From Alistipes timonensis (GTDB lineage Bacteria; Bacteroidota; Bacteroidia; Bacteroidales; Muribaculaceae), in the NCBI GenBank assembly GCA_023663385.1, contig JAMPHO010000001.1, positions 443,220-507,219 on the forward strand: 64,000 nt of DNA. Reading direction: 5' to 3'. Below are positions 34,040 to 43,700 of the stretch, one piece after another (positions within the stretch are counted from its first letter, which is position 1; each line of letters starts with the position of its first letter). The notes below the pieces were generated by a model. That model did no database searches and was not told the DNA's origin. It saw only the letters and a program-made list of their open reading frames with translations. Position numbers and translations under genes: made by a program.

Positions 34040-35091
34040 CGGTTTTTCGCTTTGTTTTTCTCTTCGAGGTATGCTTTCACGGTGGCGCGGATGCCGTCGC
34101 GGAGCGAGAAGCGCGGGTCGAATCCGAAGTCGCGCTTGGCGTCGGAGATGTCGGCGTTCCAGTTGCGCTGGCGCATGATTTTGAATTTGTCGCGGTTGAG
34201 GGTCGAGGGCTTTAGACGCGCCTGCCCGATTTTCTCAGCGACGAACGACGCGATCCACACCAGCGGCATGGGGAGCCGTACGGGTATCACGAACTTAGCC
34301 CCGAGCTCCTCGGCCACGATGCTTCGGAACTCCTTCTGCGTGTAGGCCCGGTCCTCGGAAATGATGTACTTCTTCCGCTCGACTCCCGATTCGAGGGCGC
34401 GGAACATGGCTTCAACGAGGTCGTCGACGTAGATGAAGGTGAGCATCTGCTTGCGCAGCCCCACCGAGAAGTCGAAGTGGCGGTCGATGGCCTGAATCAT
34501 CATCAGATAATCCTTCTCGTGAGGGCCGTAGACCCCCGTCGGGCGGAATATAATCCAGGGTATCCCCGAGAGGTGTTCGAGATACTGCTCGGCCTTGATT
34601 TTCGACAGGCCGTAGCGGGTGTTTGGTTCCGGCACCATATCGGAGGTCAGCGGCGCGTAGCCTTTCTCGTCGCCCGGGCCGAGAGCCGAGAGCGAGCTCA
34701 TGAACAGGAGGCGCCGCGGCACCTTGCCTGCGGCTTTGAGGGTCTCGACGAACGCACGCAGGTACTCGAAATTCACTTTGTTGAACTCCGGGAACCCCCC
34801 GGCTGCCTTGGTGGCCCCGAGGTTGTAAATGATGTAGTCCCAGGGTTCTGCCTCGGCTATGGCGCGCTCCATCTGGGCCTTGTCGTCATAGTCGAGCACC
34901 AGGAACTTGAACGCGGGGTTGTCGAGGTAGCGGCGCGAGGTGGTTTCGCGCACGGCGGCGGTAACGTCCATTCCGCGGCGAGCCCCTTCGGCGCATATGA
35001 ATCCGCCTATGAATCCCCCGGCTCCCACTACGAGGAGCCGCTTCCCTTCGAGAGAGATTTTAGGGGTGTGGGTATGGTTATTTTCTTGCAT
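34036..35091 (-). CDS. NAD(P)-dependent epimerase/dehydratase
   Basis: A 351-residue extended short-chain dehydrogenase. Rossmann motif VVGAGGFIGGFICAEGARRG (19-38), downstream DYDDKAQMERAI, active-site Ser region FMSSLSALGP and the catalytic YGLSKIKAE. Probably a nucleotide-sugar or sterol-type epimerase/reductase; substrate cannot be told. It overlaps the glycosyltransferase gene by 14 bp and the small membrane protein gene by 4 bp, forming a tight operon. Confidence 0.88.
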   Translation of the reverse strand: MQENNHTHTPKISLEGKRLLVVGAGGFIGGFICAEGARRGMDVTAAVRETTSRRYLDNPAFKFLVLDYDDKAQMERAIAEAEPWDYIIYNLGATKAAGGFPEFNKVNFEYLRAFVETLKAAGKVPRRLLFMSSLSALGPGDEKGYAPLTSDMVPEPNTRYGLSKIKAEQYLEHLSGIPWIIFRPTGVYGPHEKDYLMMIQAIDRHFDFSVGLRKQMLTFIYVDDLVEAMFRALESGVERKKYIISEDRAYTQKEFRSIVAEELGAKFVIPVRLPMPLVWIASFVAEKIGQARLKPSTLNRDKFKIMRQRNWNADISDAKRDFGFDPRFSLRDGIRATVKAYLEEKNKAKNR

Positions 35092-36229
35092 TGTATTCGG
35101 CTATTGCTTGGCGGTAGACCTCCATTGTCTGCCGGGCCATGTCGGCGTCGTTGAACCGCCCGACGTAGGCGCGCCCTTCGGCGGCGATACGGGCGCGTTC
35201 CGCGGGGTCGTTGAGGAAACGGCCGGCCACGCGTCCCCAGGATTCGGCGTCGTCGGGATCGATCGCGGGGGCCGAGGGGCCTCCGGCCTCTTCAAGGCAG
35301 GAGCCTGTGGCCACGATGGCGGGTGTGCCGCAGTAGAGGCTTTCGATCACCGGGATTCCGAACCCTTCGAAACGCGATGTGTAGGAGGAGCATACCGCCC
35401 CGGCGTACAGCGCCGGGAGGTCGGCGAACGGGGCGTTGTCGATAAACTTCACCCTGCCTCCGAGGTTGTTGTCGGCTATGAAGCGGTCGAGGTCGGCCTG
35501 GTATTCGGTCTGCCGCCCGACGATTACGAGCGACAGCTCCTTCGGGGCGTGGAGCAACCCCTTGACGGCCAGCATCTGGTTCTTGCGGCGCTCGACGGTG
35601 CCGATCGACACTACGTAGGGCCCTTCGATGCCGTACTTGGCCAGCACCGCGGCGGTTTCGGCAGGGGAGGGGGGAGTGTGGAACTGCGAGGCGCACCCTT
35701 GGTAGACGATGCTTATCTTCGCCGGGTCGACGCCGTAGAACTCAACGACATCGCGGGCCGTACACTCCGATATGGCTATTATCCGGGTCGCGTTGCGGGC
35801 CGCGCGGGCGAACTTGTGGTCGTATATGGCCCTGTCGATGGCGGCGTAGCATTCGGGGTAGTGGCGGAAAATGACATCATGGATGGTCACCACCGAGGGC
35901 TTGCCGAGCGCGTCAATGTCGAGCGGTAGCTCGCCCGAGAGTCCGTGGTAAAGGTCTACGCCGTCGCGGCGGGCCTGGGCGGTTATTCCGCCGCGCACGC
36001 GCCACAACCCCGGGAACGCTTTCCACATCCCCCGGTCAGGGGTGCGGAGTTCGACATTGGCAAGCTCCCTGAGGGGTTTGAGCCTGGGGTTGTCGGAGAT
36101 CGAGGGGGTGTAAAGCAGGTAGCGGTTGTCGGGATAACGTCCGGCAAGGAGCTCCACGGCCAGGCGCGAGTAGTTGCCCAGCCCGGTATTGTTTTTCACG
36201 GCTCGTTTGCCGTCGTATCCGATAATCAT
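35078..36229 (-). CDS. Glycosyltransferase family 4
   Basis: A 383-residue GT-B fold transferase. Seen: N-terminal IGYDGKRAVKNNTGLGNYSRLAVELLAGRYP, DVIFRHYPECY, then in the nucleotide-sugar half GTVERRKNQMLAVKGL, VGRQTEYQADLDRFI and SRFEGFGIPVIESLYCGTPAIVATGSCLEEAGG with the EX7E pair typical of GT4. Likely transfers a hexose onto a lipid- or glycan-bound acceptor at the cytoplasmic face. First gene of the GT4-epimerase-membrane protein run. Confidence 0.92.
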   Translation of the reverse strand: MIIGYDGKRAVKNNTGLGNYSRLAVELLAGRYPDNRYLLYTPSISDNPRLKPLRELANVELRTPDRGMWKAFPGLWRVRGGITAQARRDGVDLYHGLSGELPLDIDALGKPSVVTIHDVIFRHYPECYAAIDRAIYDHKFARAARNATRIIAISECTARDVVEFYGVDPAKISIVYQGCASQFHTPPSPAETAAVLAKYGIEGPYVVSIGTVERRKNQMLAVKGLLHAPKELSLVIVGRQTEYQADLDRFIADNNLGGRVKFIDNAPFADLPALYAGAVCSSYTSRFEGFGIPVIESLYCGTPAIVATGSCLEEAGGPSAPAIDPDDAESWGRVAGRFLNDPAERARIAAEGRAYVGRFNDADMARQTMEVYRQAIAEYNARK

Positions 36230-36257
36230 GGCTTAGCTGGCAGGGGTGTTTGGTTGG

Positions 36258-36728
36258 TTATTCCGTGCGCAGGGGTATGGTGCGGTATATCGAGTTGTCG
36301 AGCGAGATGAGGGTCTCGGTGCCGGTGACGCCCGGAATCATCTGTATCTTGCGGTTCAGGAGGTCCATAAGGTGCTCGTTGTCGCGCACGAAGAGCTTTA
36401 CCATCATGGTGTATGGGCCGGTGGTGAAGTGGCACTCCACAACTTCGGGAATCTTCTCCAGCTCGGGAACCACGGTCGAGTACAGAGCGCCCCTTTCGAG
36501 GTTCACCCCGATGTATGTGCAGGTCGAGTAGCCGAGTTTCTTGGGGTTCACGGTGTAGCCCGAGCCGGTGATGATGCCGAGGTCGATCATGCGCTGTATG
36601 CGCTGGTGGATAGCCGCTCGCGATACGCCGCACTCCTGGGCCACATCCTTCGAGGGAATGCGGGCGTTGTGCATCACGATCGAGAGTATCTTTCGGTCGA
36701 GGTTGTCGATATTGTCGATTTTTTCCAT
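36258..36728 (-). CDS. Lrp/AsnC-family transcriptional regulator
   Basis: A 156-residue feast/famine regulator: helix-turn-helix ~8-55 (LDRKILSIVMHNARIPSKDVAQECGVS-type; here RAAIHQRIQRMIDLGIITG), then the RAM ligand-binding domain (~70-150: TCTYIGVNLERG, VVECHFTTGPYTMMVKLFVRDNEHLMDLL, TGTETLISL). The ATG at 36728 is chosen because it gives the normal family N-terminus. TAATTTTG at 36752-36759 on this strand is a good -7 box with a ~20-base leader. Confidence 0.94.
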   Translation of the reverse strand: MEKIDNIDNLDRKILSIVMHNARIPSKDVAQECGVSRAAIHQRIQRMIDLGIITGSGYTVNPKKLGYSTCTYIGVNLERGALYSTVVPELEKIPEVVECHFTTGPYTMMVKLFVRDNEHLMDLLNRKIQMIPGVTGTETLISLDNSIYRTIPLRTE

Positions 36729-36751
36729 AATGTATGTGTGCGAATTTTCCG

Positions 36752-36759
36752 CAAAATTA
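36752..36759 (-). promoter_or_regulatory. -7 box for the Lrp/AsnC gene
   Basis: TAATTTTG, full match to TAnnTTTG, 23 bases before the ATG at 36728. No clear -33 element at 19-21 bases. Confidence 0.5.
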
Positions 36760-36869
36760 GCAAAATGCCGCCAAATAAGCAAGAAAATGCGCCCAATGGC
36801 TCTATTCGGGGTGCGAACTACCTCATTTGTTCAGTGATTTACCGCAAATGGGGCGATTTATAAAGTTTG

Positions 36870-38093
36870 TTAAACTGTCGCGGCGTCCTCTTTTCGGAGC
36901 GGGAGGTCGATTTCAAACGAGGTGCCTTTGCCCGGTTCCGACCAGGCCACGAAGATACGTCCGCCGTGGTACTGCTCGATGATGCGCTTCGCGAGAGTCA
37001 GCCCGAGTCCCCAGCCGCGCTTTTTTGTGGTGAAGCCGGGGTTGAACACAGTCTTCTGGTTTTTCCTCGGAATCCCTTTGCCGGTATCGGTAACCGTCAC
37101 CCGGGCCTTGCCTCCGTCGGTTGAGGTGGCCACGGTTATGGAGCCGGTCCCCTCCATGGCGTCAACAGCGTTCTTTATGAGGTTCTCCATAACCCATTCA
37201 ACGAGGGGGGCGCTCAGCCTCACGGGGAGGCGTCCGTCGCAGAGTTCCACGGAAAGGTTGATTCGGGCCGATATGCGGGTTGCCATATAGGAGGCGGCTT
37301 TGAACACGGTTTCGTTGAGGTCGGCGTCCTCCATCTGCGGCTGCGACCCGATCTTGGAGAAGCGCGAGGCGATGGTCGACAGGCGGTTGACATCCTTGTC
37401 CATCTCGGCCACCATCTCCGGGTCGGCACCCGATGCGCGCATTATCTCCATCCAGGCCATCAGCGACGAAATCGGAGTGCCGAGCTGGTGGGCGGTCTCT
37501 TTCGACAGCCCGACCCACACCTTGTTCTGCTCGGCCCGCTTGGTGGAGCTCACGGCGAAATATACCACGGCGATAAAGGCCAGCATCACCAGCAGCTGCA
37601 CATAGGGGTACAGGCTCAGGCGGCGCAGCAGCTTGGAGTCGTCGTAATAGAGGTGTTGCAGGTTGTCGGCCGAAATTATGATGTGTATCACATTCTGCCT
37701 CCCCTCAAGGTCGGCGAGTTTGCCTCTGAGATACCGCTCGTTGATTGCCGAGAGGTGGTACGCGTCGAGGGTGTCCGGGGGCTCCGGGAGGTCGAAGTTG
37801 CGGTGGTCGAGTATGTTGCCGTCGTCGTCGGTGAGTATTACGGGTATGTTGTGGTTGCGCTGTATTATGGAGAATAGGAAGTCGATGTTCTCGGCCTGCG
37901 CGTCGCCCCCGGGCATCGAGCTGATGTCGGCGAGCTGCTTGGTGGCGTCGGCCCATATCTCCATGCGTTCCCTCTCTTGGGCGGCGAGGTCCTTCACCAG
38001 GTTGTTTGATACATATAGGAAGTAGGCCACCACCCCGACGGAGATCGCCAGGAAGAGCGCGGTGCCATATTTCCGTATGTCGTAGATATTCAT
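36870..38093 (-). CDS. Orphan membrane sensor histidine kinase
   Basis: A 407-residue kinase: helix 1 at ~10-29, extracytoplasmic sensor ~30-160 (with VILTDDDGNILDHRNFDLPEPP, PAS/Cache-like), helix 2 at ~162-182, HisKA with phospho-acceptor His202 in ETAHQLGTPISSLMAWMEIM, and HATPase with N-box MENLIKNAVDAM, DTGKGIP, and WGLGLTLAKRIIEQYHGG. No response regulator gene lies beside it. The ATG at 38093 is chosen; upstream in-frame sequence overlaps the HAD gene. It follows the HAD gene by 14 bp. Confidence 0.92.
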   Translation of the reverse strand: MNIYDIRKYGTALFLAISVGVVAYFLYVSNNLVKDLAAQERERMEIWADATKQLADISSMPGGDAQAENIDFLFSIIQRNHNIPVILTDDDGNILDHRNFDLPEPPDTLDAYHLSAINERYLRGKLADLEGRQNVIHIIISADNLQHLYYDDSKLLRRLSLYPYVQLLVMLAFIAVVYFAVSSTKRAEQNKVWVGLSKETAHQLGTPISSLMAWMEIMRASGADPEMVAEMDKDVNRLSTIASRFSKIGSQPQMEDADLNETVFKAASYMATRISARINLSVELCDGRLPVRLSAPLVEWVMENLIKNAVDAMEGTGSITVATSTDGGKARVTVTDTGKGIPRKNQKTVFNPGFTTKKRGWGLGLTLAKRIIEQYHGGRIFVAWSEPGKGTSFEIDLPLRKEDAATV

Positions 38094-38107
38094 TGTCGGG
38101 TGGAAGG

Positions 38108-38956
38108 TTAGCGTCGGCTTTGGGCGGCCATATCGTCGAGAATGAATCGGGCCACGGAGTGAGCGGCGTTCGACCCGATTGTAACCGTGGCTTCCGAGCG
38201 CACCTCGGGCAGAGCGTTCTCCACGGCCACGCCCATTGTGGCCGTCCTCATCATCGGCAGGTCGTTGAGGTTGTCGCCGAACACCACTATACGGGTGGCG
38301 CCGGTCTGCTTCGCCAGCTCGGCCACAGCGTGGGCCTTCGACACTCCGGGCGCGTATATGTCGATCAGGCCGGTGTCGGGGGTGATCACGTCGCGGTACC
38401 ACGATACGGCGCAGTCGGTCACCTCGCGCAGCCTCGCGCAAGTCTCCTCAACGAGCTTCTCCGGCCCGGTGGCGAAAAACAGGGCTACCTTGTCGCGCCG
38501 CGCGGGGGTCTGCCCTAAGTGGAATCGCTTGAGGGTGAGGTGGCGGCGCTCCTCGTAGAACGATGCCTCGCGGCGGCTCATGACTTTCGAGTGATAGACG
38601 TTGAGAAACGAGTCGCCCGACACGCAATAGGTGAACGGGCGCAGGCTACCGCTCTCGAACGCCTCGGCTATTCGGTCGGCGTCGGCTTCGGGAATCGTGG
38701 TCACCGAGCGGAAGCGCTGTGCCGCGAGGTCCCACTGAGCCGCCCCGGTCATCACTATGGCCGGGAGATTCATCTTGACCTCCCGCAGCAGGTTCTGCAC
38801 CGTGGCCGGGGTGCGGGCAGTTGCAACCGTGAACAGGGCGCCCCCCGCGATAGCCTCGTTGAGCATCGCCGCGGTCTCGGGCGACACCCGCGACGCGTTG
38901 TCCAGAAGCGTCCCGTCGAGGTCGCTGACGTATAGTGTCTTTTCTTCCATATCCAT
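38108..38956 (-). CDS. HAD-superfamily (Cof-type) phosphatase
   Basis: A 282-residue phosphatase with HAD motif I SDLDGTLLDNA, motif II ATART, a C2-type cap, motif III Lys in GVSKAHAVAELA, and motif IV FGDNLNDLPMM. Cof-type enzymes dephosphorylate sugar phosphates or cofactors. Start is either ATG 38956 or ATG 38950; TAACTTTG at 38959-38966 sits only 2 or 8 bases before them, so the later ATG is plausible for a nearly leaderless message. Confidence 0.9.
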   Translation of the reverse strand: MDMEEKTLYVSDLDGTLLDNASRVSPETAAMLNEAIAGGALFTVATARTPATVQNLLREVKMNLPAIVMTGAAQWDLAAQRFRSVTTIPEADADRIAEAFESGSLRPFTYCVSGDSFLNVYHSKVMSRREASFYEERRHLTLKRFHLGQTPARRDKVALFFATGPEKLVEETCARLREVTDCAVSWYRDVITPDTGLIDIYAPGVSKAHAVAELAKQTGATRIVVFGDNLNDLPMMRTATMGVAVENALPEVRSEATVTIGSNAAHSVARFILDDMAAQSRR

Positions 38957-38958
38957 CA

Positions 38959-38966
38959 CAAAGTTA
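38959..38966 (-). promoter_or_regulatory. -7 box abutting the HAD gene start
   Basis: TAACTTTG on the minus strand, a full TAnnTTTG match, 2 bases from ATG 38956 and 8 from ATG 38950. A -33 element was not identified. Confidence 0.45.
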
Positions 38967-38991
38967 CATCTTTTTCCCGAATCCCGCCCCC

Positions 38992-39819
38992 TCACTCCCC
39001 AAACTTCATCATTCCGGCAAGGCAGATAAAGTAGTCGTTGCTCCAAATGTCGAGTTCGGAAGGGTTCTTTATGAACGGAAACACATCGTTTTTAACCATA
39101 TTTATATCCGTTGAGCCAAGGCGGGATACGAGTAGGTCCGTAAAATCCTTTTTGGATAGGTCGATGCCGTCAAAATCGAGGGCCCTCTGCCTGAAGTGGT
39201 TGAAGTTCAGCGGTACTCTGTTGCGGACGTACCACTCGAAGTCGTACCAGTCGCGCCCCTTGACCCTGTGGCCCCATTTGCGGAAAATGAGCGCGTGCAT
39301 CTTTCCGGCGAAAAGGTCGGGCAGGGCGACGCATCGGGTCATGAAGGAGAATGGTTGCAACGATAACTTTTGCTCTGTTTGGAATCCGAGCGGAGGTTTG
39401 GTGTCAACCTCTATCTTTATTTTCAGGCTCTTCTCTGTTTGAAAGGCCAGGTTGTACACATCTGTGTCGTCTTTGAGAAAAGCGGATTCGACTTTCCCGA
39501 AATTTCGCTTCTCTTTTTTCGTGATGACTACGTCGCGCCCCAGAGCCTTGAACTCGGCGATGATGGCAGGAAAATAGCTTTCAAGAGCGAACGACGGATC
39601 CTCCTTGAGCAGCGAGAAATCCATATCCTCGCTGTATCTGCCGAGGTTGTGGAAAATGCGCAGACAGGTGCCTCCGTAGAAAGCTGCTTTCTCAAAGAAT
39701 CCCCCGCGTTGCAGCCCCGCGAGAGTTATCTGCTGCATCACTTCGTAGACCGCGTTTTTCTTCGAGGTGGAGGTCGATAGGTCGTATGATGCCAGCATCT
39801 GCTCAAATATTCCGCTCAT
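38992..39819 (-). CDS. AbiEii/AbiGii-type nucleotidyltransferase toxin
   Basis: A 275-residue protein with the nucleotidyltransferase motif FYGGTCLRIFHNLGRYSEDMDFSL (GG..., then D.D) and the later LFAGKMHALIFRKWGHRVKGRDWYDFEWY typical of AbiEii. In known type IV systems the toxin uses NTPs to modify tRNA and its partner acts as repressor and antitoxin. The start ATG 39819 lies within the end of the antitoxin gene, a 17-bp overlap. Codon use is more AT-rich than that of flanking genes, consistent with an acquired defence module. Confidence 0.9.
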   Translation of the reverse strand: MSGIFEQMLASYDLSTSTSKKNAVYEVMQQITLAGLQRGGFFEKAAFYGGTCLRIFHNLGRYSEDMDFSLLKEDPSFALESYFPAIIAEFKALGRDVVITKKEKRNFGKVESAFLKDDTDVYNLAFQTEKSLKIKIEVDTKPPLGFQTEQKLSLQPFSFMTRCVALPDLFAGKMHALIFRKWGHRVKGRDWYDFEWYVRNRVPLNFNHFRQRALDFDGIDLSKKDFTDLLVSRLGSTDINMVKNDVFPFIKNPSELDIWSNDYFICLAGMMKFGE

Positions 39820-40435
39820 TCTCAATAAATTTAATCAGTTGGAGCAACATTGTCTTTTTTAGCGACACTTCGGCGCATTCCCTTATGATGTCAAGGTCGA
39901 GGGAGTCGAGCTCGTCCATATCGAACCTTATATCCTCTTCAAGATATTCCCTTATGGCGATTTGGAAGCGCGGGTTTAGGTTCGGAGTGTAAACCATAAG
40001 GTCGCATAACGCCTTTGTCGGCGACGCTATCATAAACGATGACCCTGCCTCATCCATGATTGAAACCCCGATATTGTAATATGAGGCCGGAACATGGATA
40101 TACTTGAAAGAGCCGAGGTTGTTTGAGTATTCTTTCGCGATGCCGGTTGTCATTGATTCCACGGCGTATACCGCCTCGGGTATTAGTCCGTAATGGCGCA
40201 ACGCGGTGCGCATCGACACATACGATGGGCCATAGATGTGGTTGGCGAGAAGGAATGGAGATAATTCTGTCTTACTGACTCTCGGATGAACCACATACAT
40301 CCCCTTTTTGAGCCTTATTGTCGAGCCGGAGTCTTCCAGCCGCTTAGCCTTAGCCGCCAGGTTCGCACAATCAGGGTATACGGAATTCAGATTCCGCATT
40401 CTGAAGGGAGTGTTTCTGAAATCTTCAAGTGTCAT
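39803..40435 (-). CDS. AbiEi-like antitoxin/repressor of a type IV toxin-antitoxin pair
   Basis: A 210-residue protein. The first ~60 residues resemble the winged-helix half (YPDCANLAAKAKRLEDSGSTIRLKKGMYVV), and the middle carries the family phrase ANHIYGPSYVSMRTALRHYGLIPE followed by SPTKALCDLM. It precedes and overlaps the AbiEii-like toxin gene, the standard order. Expected to bind and repress its own promoter in the 40436-40500 region. Confidence 0.87.
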   Translation of the reverse strand: MTLEDFRNTPFRMRNLNSVYPDCANLAAKAKRLEDSGSTIRLKKGMYVVHPRVSKTELSPFLLANHIYGPSYVSMRTALRHYGLIPEAVYAVESMTTGIAKEYSNNLGSFKYIHVPASYYNIGVSIMDEAGSSFMIASPTKALCDLMVYTPNLNPRFQIAIREYLEEDIRFDMDELDSLDLDIIRECAEVSLKKTMLLQLIKFIENERNI

Positions 40436-40711
40436 CGGCTTTTAAACAAAATATAAGGCTGGGTTGTGCGGCGGCACATCGCGAATATAGTAAAAATTTT
40501 GATGGGAAACGCGGTTTTGTGATATTATCTGTTGAAATTTTTGCGGTTTTTCGGCTGGGGTGGCGGGAAATGGCGGGAATTTGGCGGGTCGGTTGTGTTT
40601 TGTGGCGGAATTTGATTAAATTTGTTGGTTCAATAGTTTAACCGGGGTTGCCGGCCGGCGTTATGCCGGGGGCGACCGTGAATCTGTACAACGACTTTTC
40701 GCCATCATCAT
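40436..40711. promoter_or_regulatory. Divergent intergenic region; promoter of AsmA-like gene with phased G-rich repeats
   Basis: No gene. TAAATTTG at 40617-40624 is a full -7 box for the plus strand. Upstream, TGGCGGG occurs at 40561, 40571 and 40582 (periods 10 and 11), after a GGGG at 40557, so repeats face one side of the helix and the strand could also form a G-quadruplex. The ~80-base leader holds GCCGG/CCGGC hairpins (about 40640-40672). Confidence 0.5.
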
Positions 40712-43700
40712 ATGGATCTCGATTCTGATTATAACCAGATAAAGGAGGAGCCGCGCGAGCCGGCTCCCGCGCCGGGTAAGCCGCTGTGGAAGCGCGTTTT
40801 GAAATGGCTCGGCATCACCGTGGGTGCTATCGCGGGGCTGTTCGTGCTCGTTTGCGCTTTGATTGTGTGGATTCTGACTCCGGCCAGGCTCACACCGCTG
40901 GTTGAGCAACAGGCCGGGAAGTTTATCGACGGCACGCTCGACATCGAACGCGTCGAGCTAACGTTCTGGCGCTCTTTCCCCCACCTTATAGTCGAGGTGG
41001 ACTCGCTTGTGCTCAACTCGGGCGCACTCGCCGGGTTGCCCGACTCGGTGGCCGCCAAGCTCCCGGCAGGCTCTGAGAAGCTTCTGTCCATCAAGTCGTT
41101 CAAGGGGGGTGTCAACGTCCCGGCGCTGCTCGTTGGCAAAATATCGCTTTACGACGTGGCCTTCACCGGCCCGCGGGTCAATCTGGTGCAGGCTACTGAT
41201 TCGGTGGCCAATTACGATATTTTCCCGCCGTCGGCTCCCGACGAGGAGCCGCGGGATGAAGGGCCGCTCTCGATACCCGAAATCACTATCAACAATTTCT
41301 CGATAACCGACGCTGTGCCGATCAGGTATGTGTCGGTTCCCGACTCGCTGGATGTCGCCGTGTCGCTGCGCAATATGAGTCTCGAAGGGAGCAAGGCCCC
41401 GTTCTACGCATTGAAAATCGACGGTGGCCTGGCCTCGCCGCTGCTTGATGATTTTGACTTCAAGTCGGTGGGCTTCAGCGCCCTCGGCAATCTCACCTGG
41501 GACGCTTCGGACCCTCTGTCGCTTGCGGTGGAGAATCTTGAGGTGGCTCTCGACGAGTTCCGCGTGAGGGTCAATGCCACGGTCGATGCCGCGGATGCCC
41601 CGATAATAAGTGAGTTGCGGGCCCGTGCAGAGGGACTCAGCGTTGAGCATATCGCCCGCCATGTGCCCCGCGCCTACGCGTCGCTTGTGGAACCATTGAA
41701 GACGGATATGGAGGTCGGGGTGTCGTTCAGCCTCACAGCCCCGTGGAATATGGCCGACAGCGTGCCCCCATCGTTCAACGCCGCGATAGAGATTCCCCGA
41801 TGCTCGATACAATACCAGAACGCCCGACTCGATGAGTTCGAGGCAAACCTTACGGCGCGCTACGACGGCGTCGCGCCCGACGATTCGGAATTCGAGCTTG
41901 AAAAGTTGCGCGTCAAGGGTCTCGGGGTTGACCTTTCCCTTGAGGGGGTGGTGACGCGCGTCGTCAGCGACCCCAAGGTTAAGGGTAAGTTCAATGGCCG
42001 CCTGGACTTTGGCGCCATACCTCCGCGGCTCGCTGCCGAGCTGCCTATGGAGCTTTCCGGCGTGGTGGAGGGTAACGCCGACTTCAATCTCGCCGCGAGC
42101 GATTTCTCGGGCGGACGTTTCCATCGCGCCAATATCGCCGGCGACATAACCCTTCGCCGCTTCCTGGCCGAGGGTGACAGCATAGGCCGCGCCTTCGTGG
42201 AGCTGGCGACCCTCGATTTCGGCACCAACGGCAAATTCTTAGCCCCTGACGGAGCCAAGGTTGACTCGCTTCTTCAGGTATCATTGAAGGTTGACTCCAT
42301 GTCGTACACGGGTATGGGGGTGGATGTCGAGGCCCGGGGCTTCATCGCCGGGGCCGGGGCTATGAACCGCGGCAGCTCGGCCGACACCACTGAAATCAAT
42401 CCTTTCGGATTCCGCATAGCCGTTGACAGGCTCAAATTCGACTCTCCGGCCGACACTCTCCGGGCGCGGCTGCGCGACGCCTCTATCGCCGGCGCGCTCC
42501 GCCGCTATAAAGGTGACGCGAAGGTGCCCCAGATGGGGCTCCGCGTCGAGGCGGGTATGATGTTCCTGGGGCAGTCGCTCACTAAGGTTGCGATGCTGAA
42601 GTCGAATATGGACCTCACGGTGCATATGCGTCCGTCGCGCCGCAAGGCCGTGGCTGACTCGATTGTCGCCAAGGCGCGTGCCCGTGCAGCGGCTCACCGC
42701 CCCGACTCGGCCGCGATAGCCGCTGCCACCGCCGGGAATATCGACCTGCGACTTGACGAGAAAGAGCGCTCGCTGCTTCGCCGCTGGGATTTCAGCGGAC
42801 GCGTTACCGCGCGCCGCGGGCGACTCGTGACCCCCTATTTCCCCCTTGACAACCGCCTGAGCCATATCGACCTGCGGTTCAACTCCGACTCCGTGGTGCT
42901 CTCCAACCTCTCGTACCGAGCGGGGCGGAGCGATTTCCTGGTCAACGGCACAATATCGAATCTCCGCCGGGCCCTCACCTCGCGGCGCGGCAATACGATA
43001 CGGGTGGCGCTCGGCGTGCGGTCCGACACTATCAATGTCAACGAAATCGTGCAAGCCCTTTTCGCCGGGCCGTCGCTCGCGCAACAGGCCGATTCGGCAA
43101 TGGTGTGGAGCGACAGCGAGACCGACGACGGCGGGCTGGCCCAGATGGCCGACACCGTGGCAGCCGGACCGCTGCTCGTGCCCCGCAATGTCGAGGCCTC
43201 CCTCGGCATACGGGCTGACAATATTCTCTACTCCGATCTCGCCCTGCGCGATTTCCGCGGCGACGTTATGGTGTTTGACGGCGCTGTGAACCTCCGCGAC
43301 CTATCAGCGTCGACCGACATCGGTTCGGTTGCTGTCGACGGCCTCTATTCCGCCCCGAGTGCCGACGACCTCCAGTTCGGCCTCGGCATGAGGGTGAGCG
43401 ACTTCCGCCTCAACCGCCTGGAGTCGCTGATACCCGCCATTGACTCGCTGCTCCCCGCGCTCAAGAGCTTCGGGGGTATCGTTAACGCCGATGTGGCCGT
43501 AACCACCGACCTTATGCCGAATATGGACATCGACATACCGTCATTGAAAGCGGCCATAAAAATCGAGGGGGATTCGCTTGTGCTCCTCGACCCGGAAACA
43601 TTCAAGACCGTTTCGAAGTGGCTCCTTTTCAAAAACAAGAAGAACAATATGATCGACCATATGGCTGTCGAGGTGGTTATCGAAAACTCCAATATCGAGC

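Noticed and set aside
38094-38441. Upstream extension of the histidine kinase to 38441
   Set aside because: It overlaps the HAD gene in another frame and would put a low-complexity stretch before the first membrane helix.
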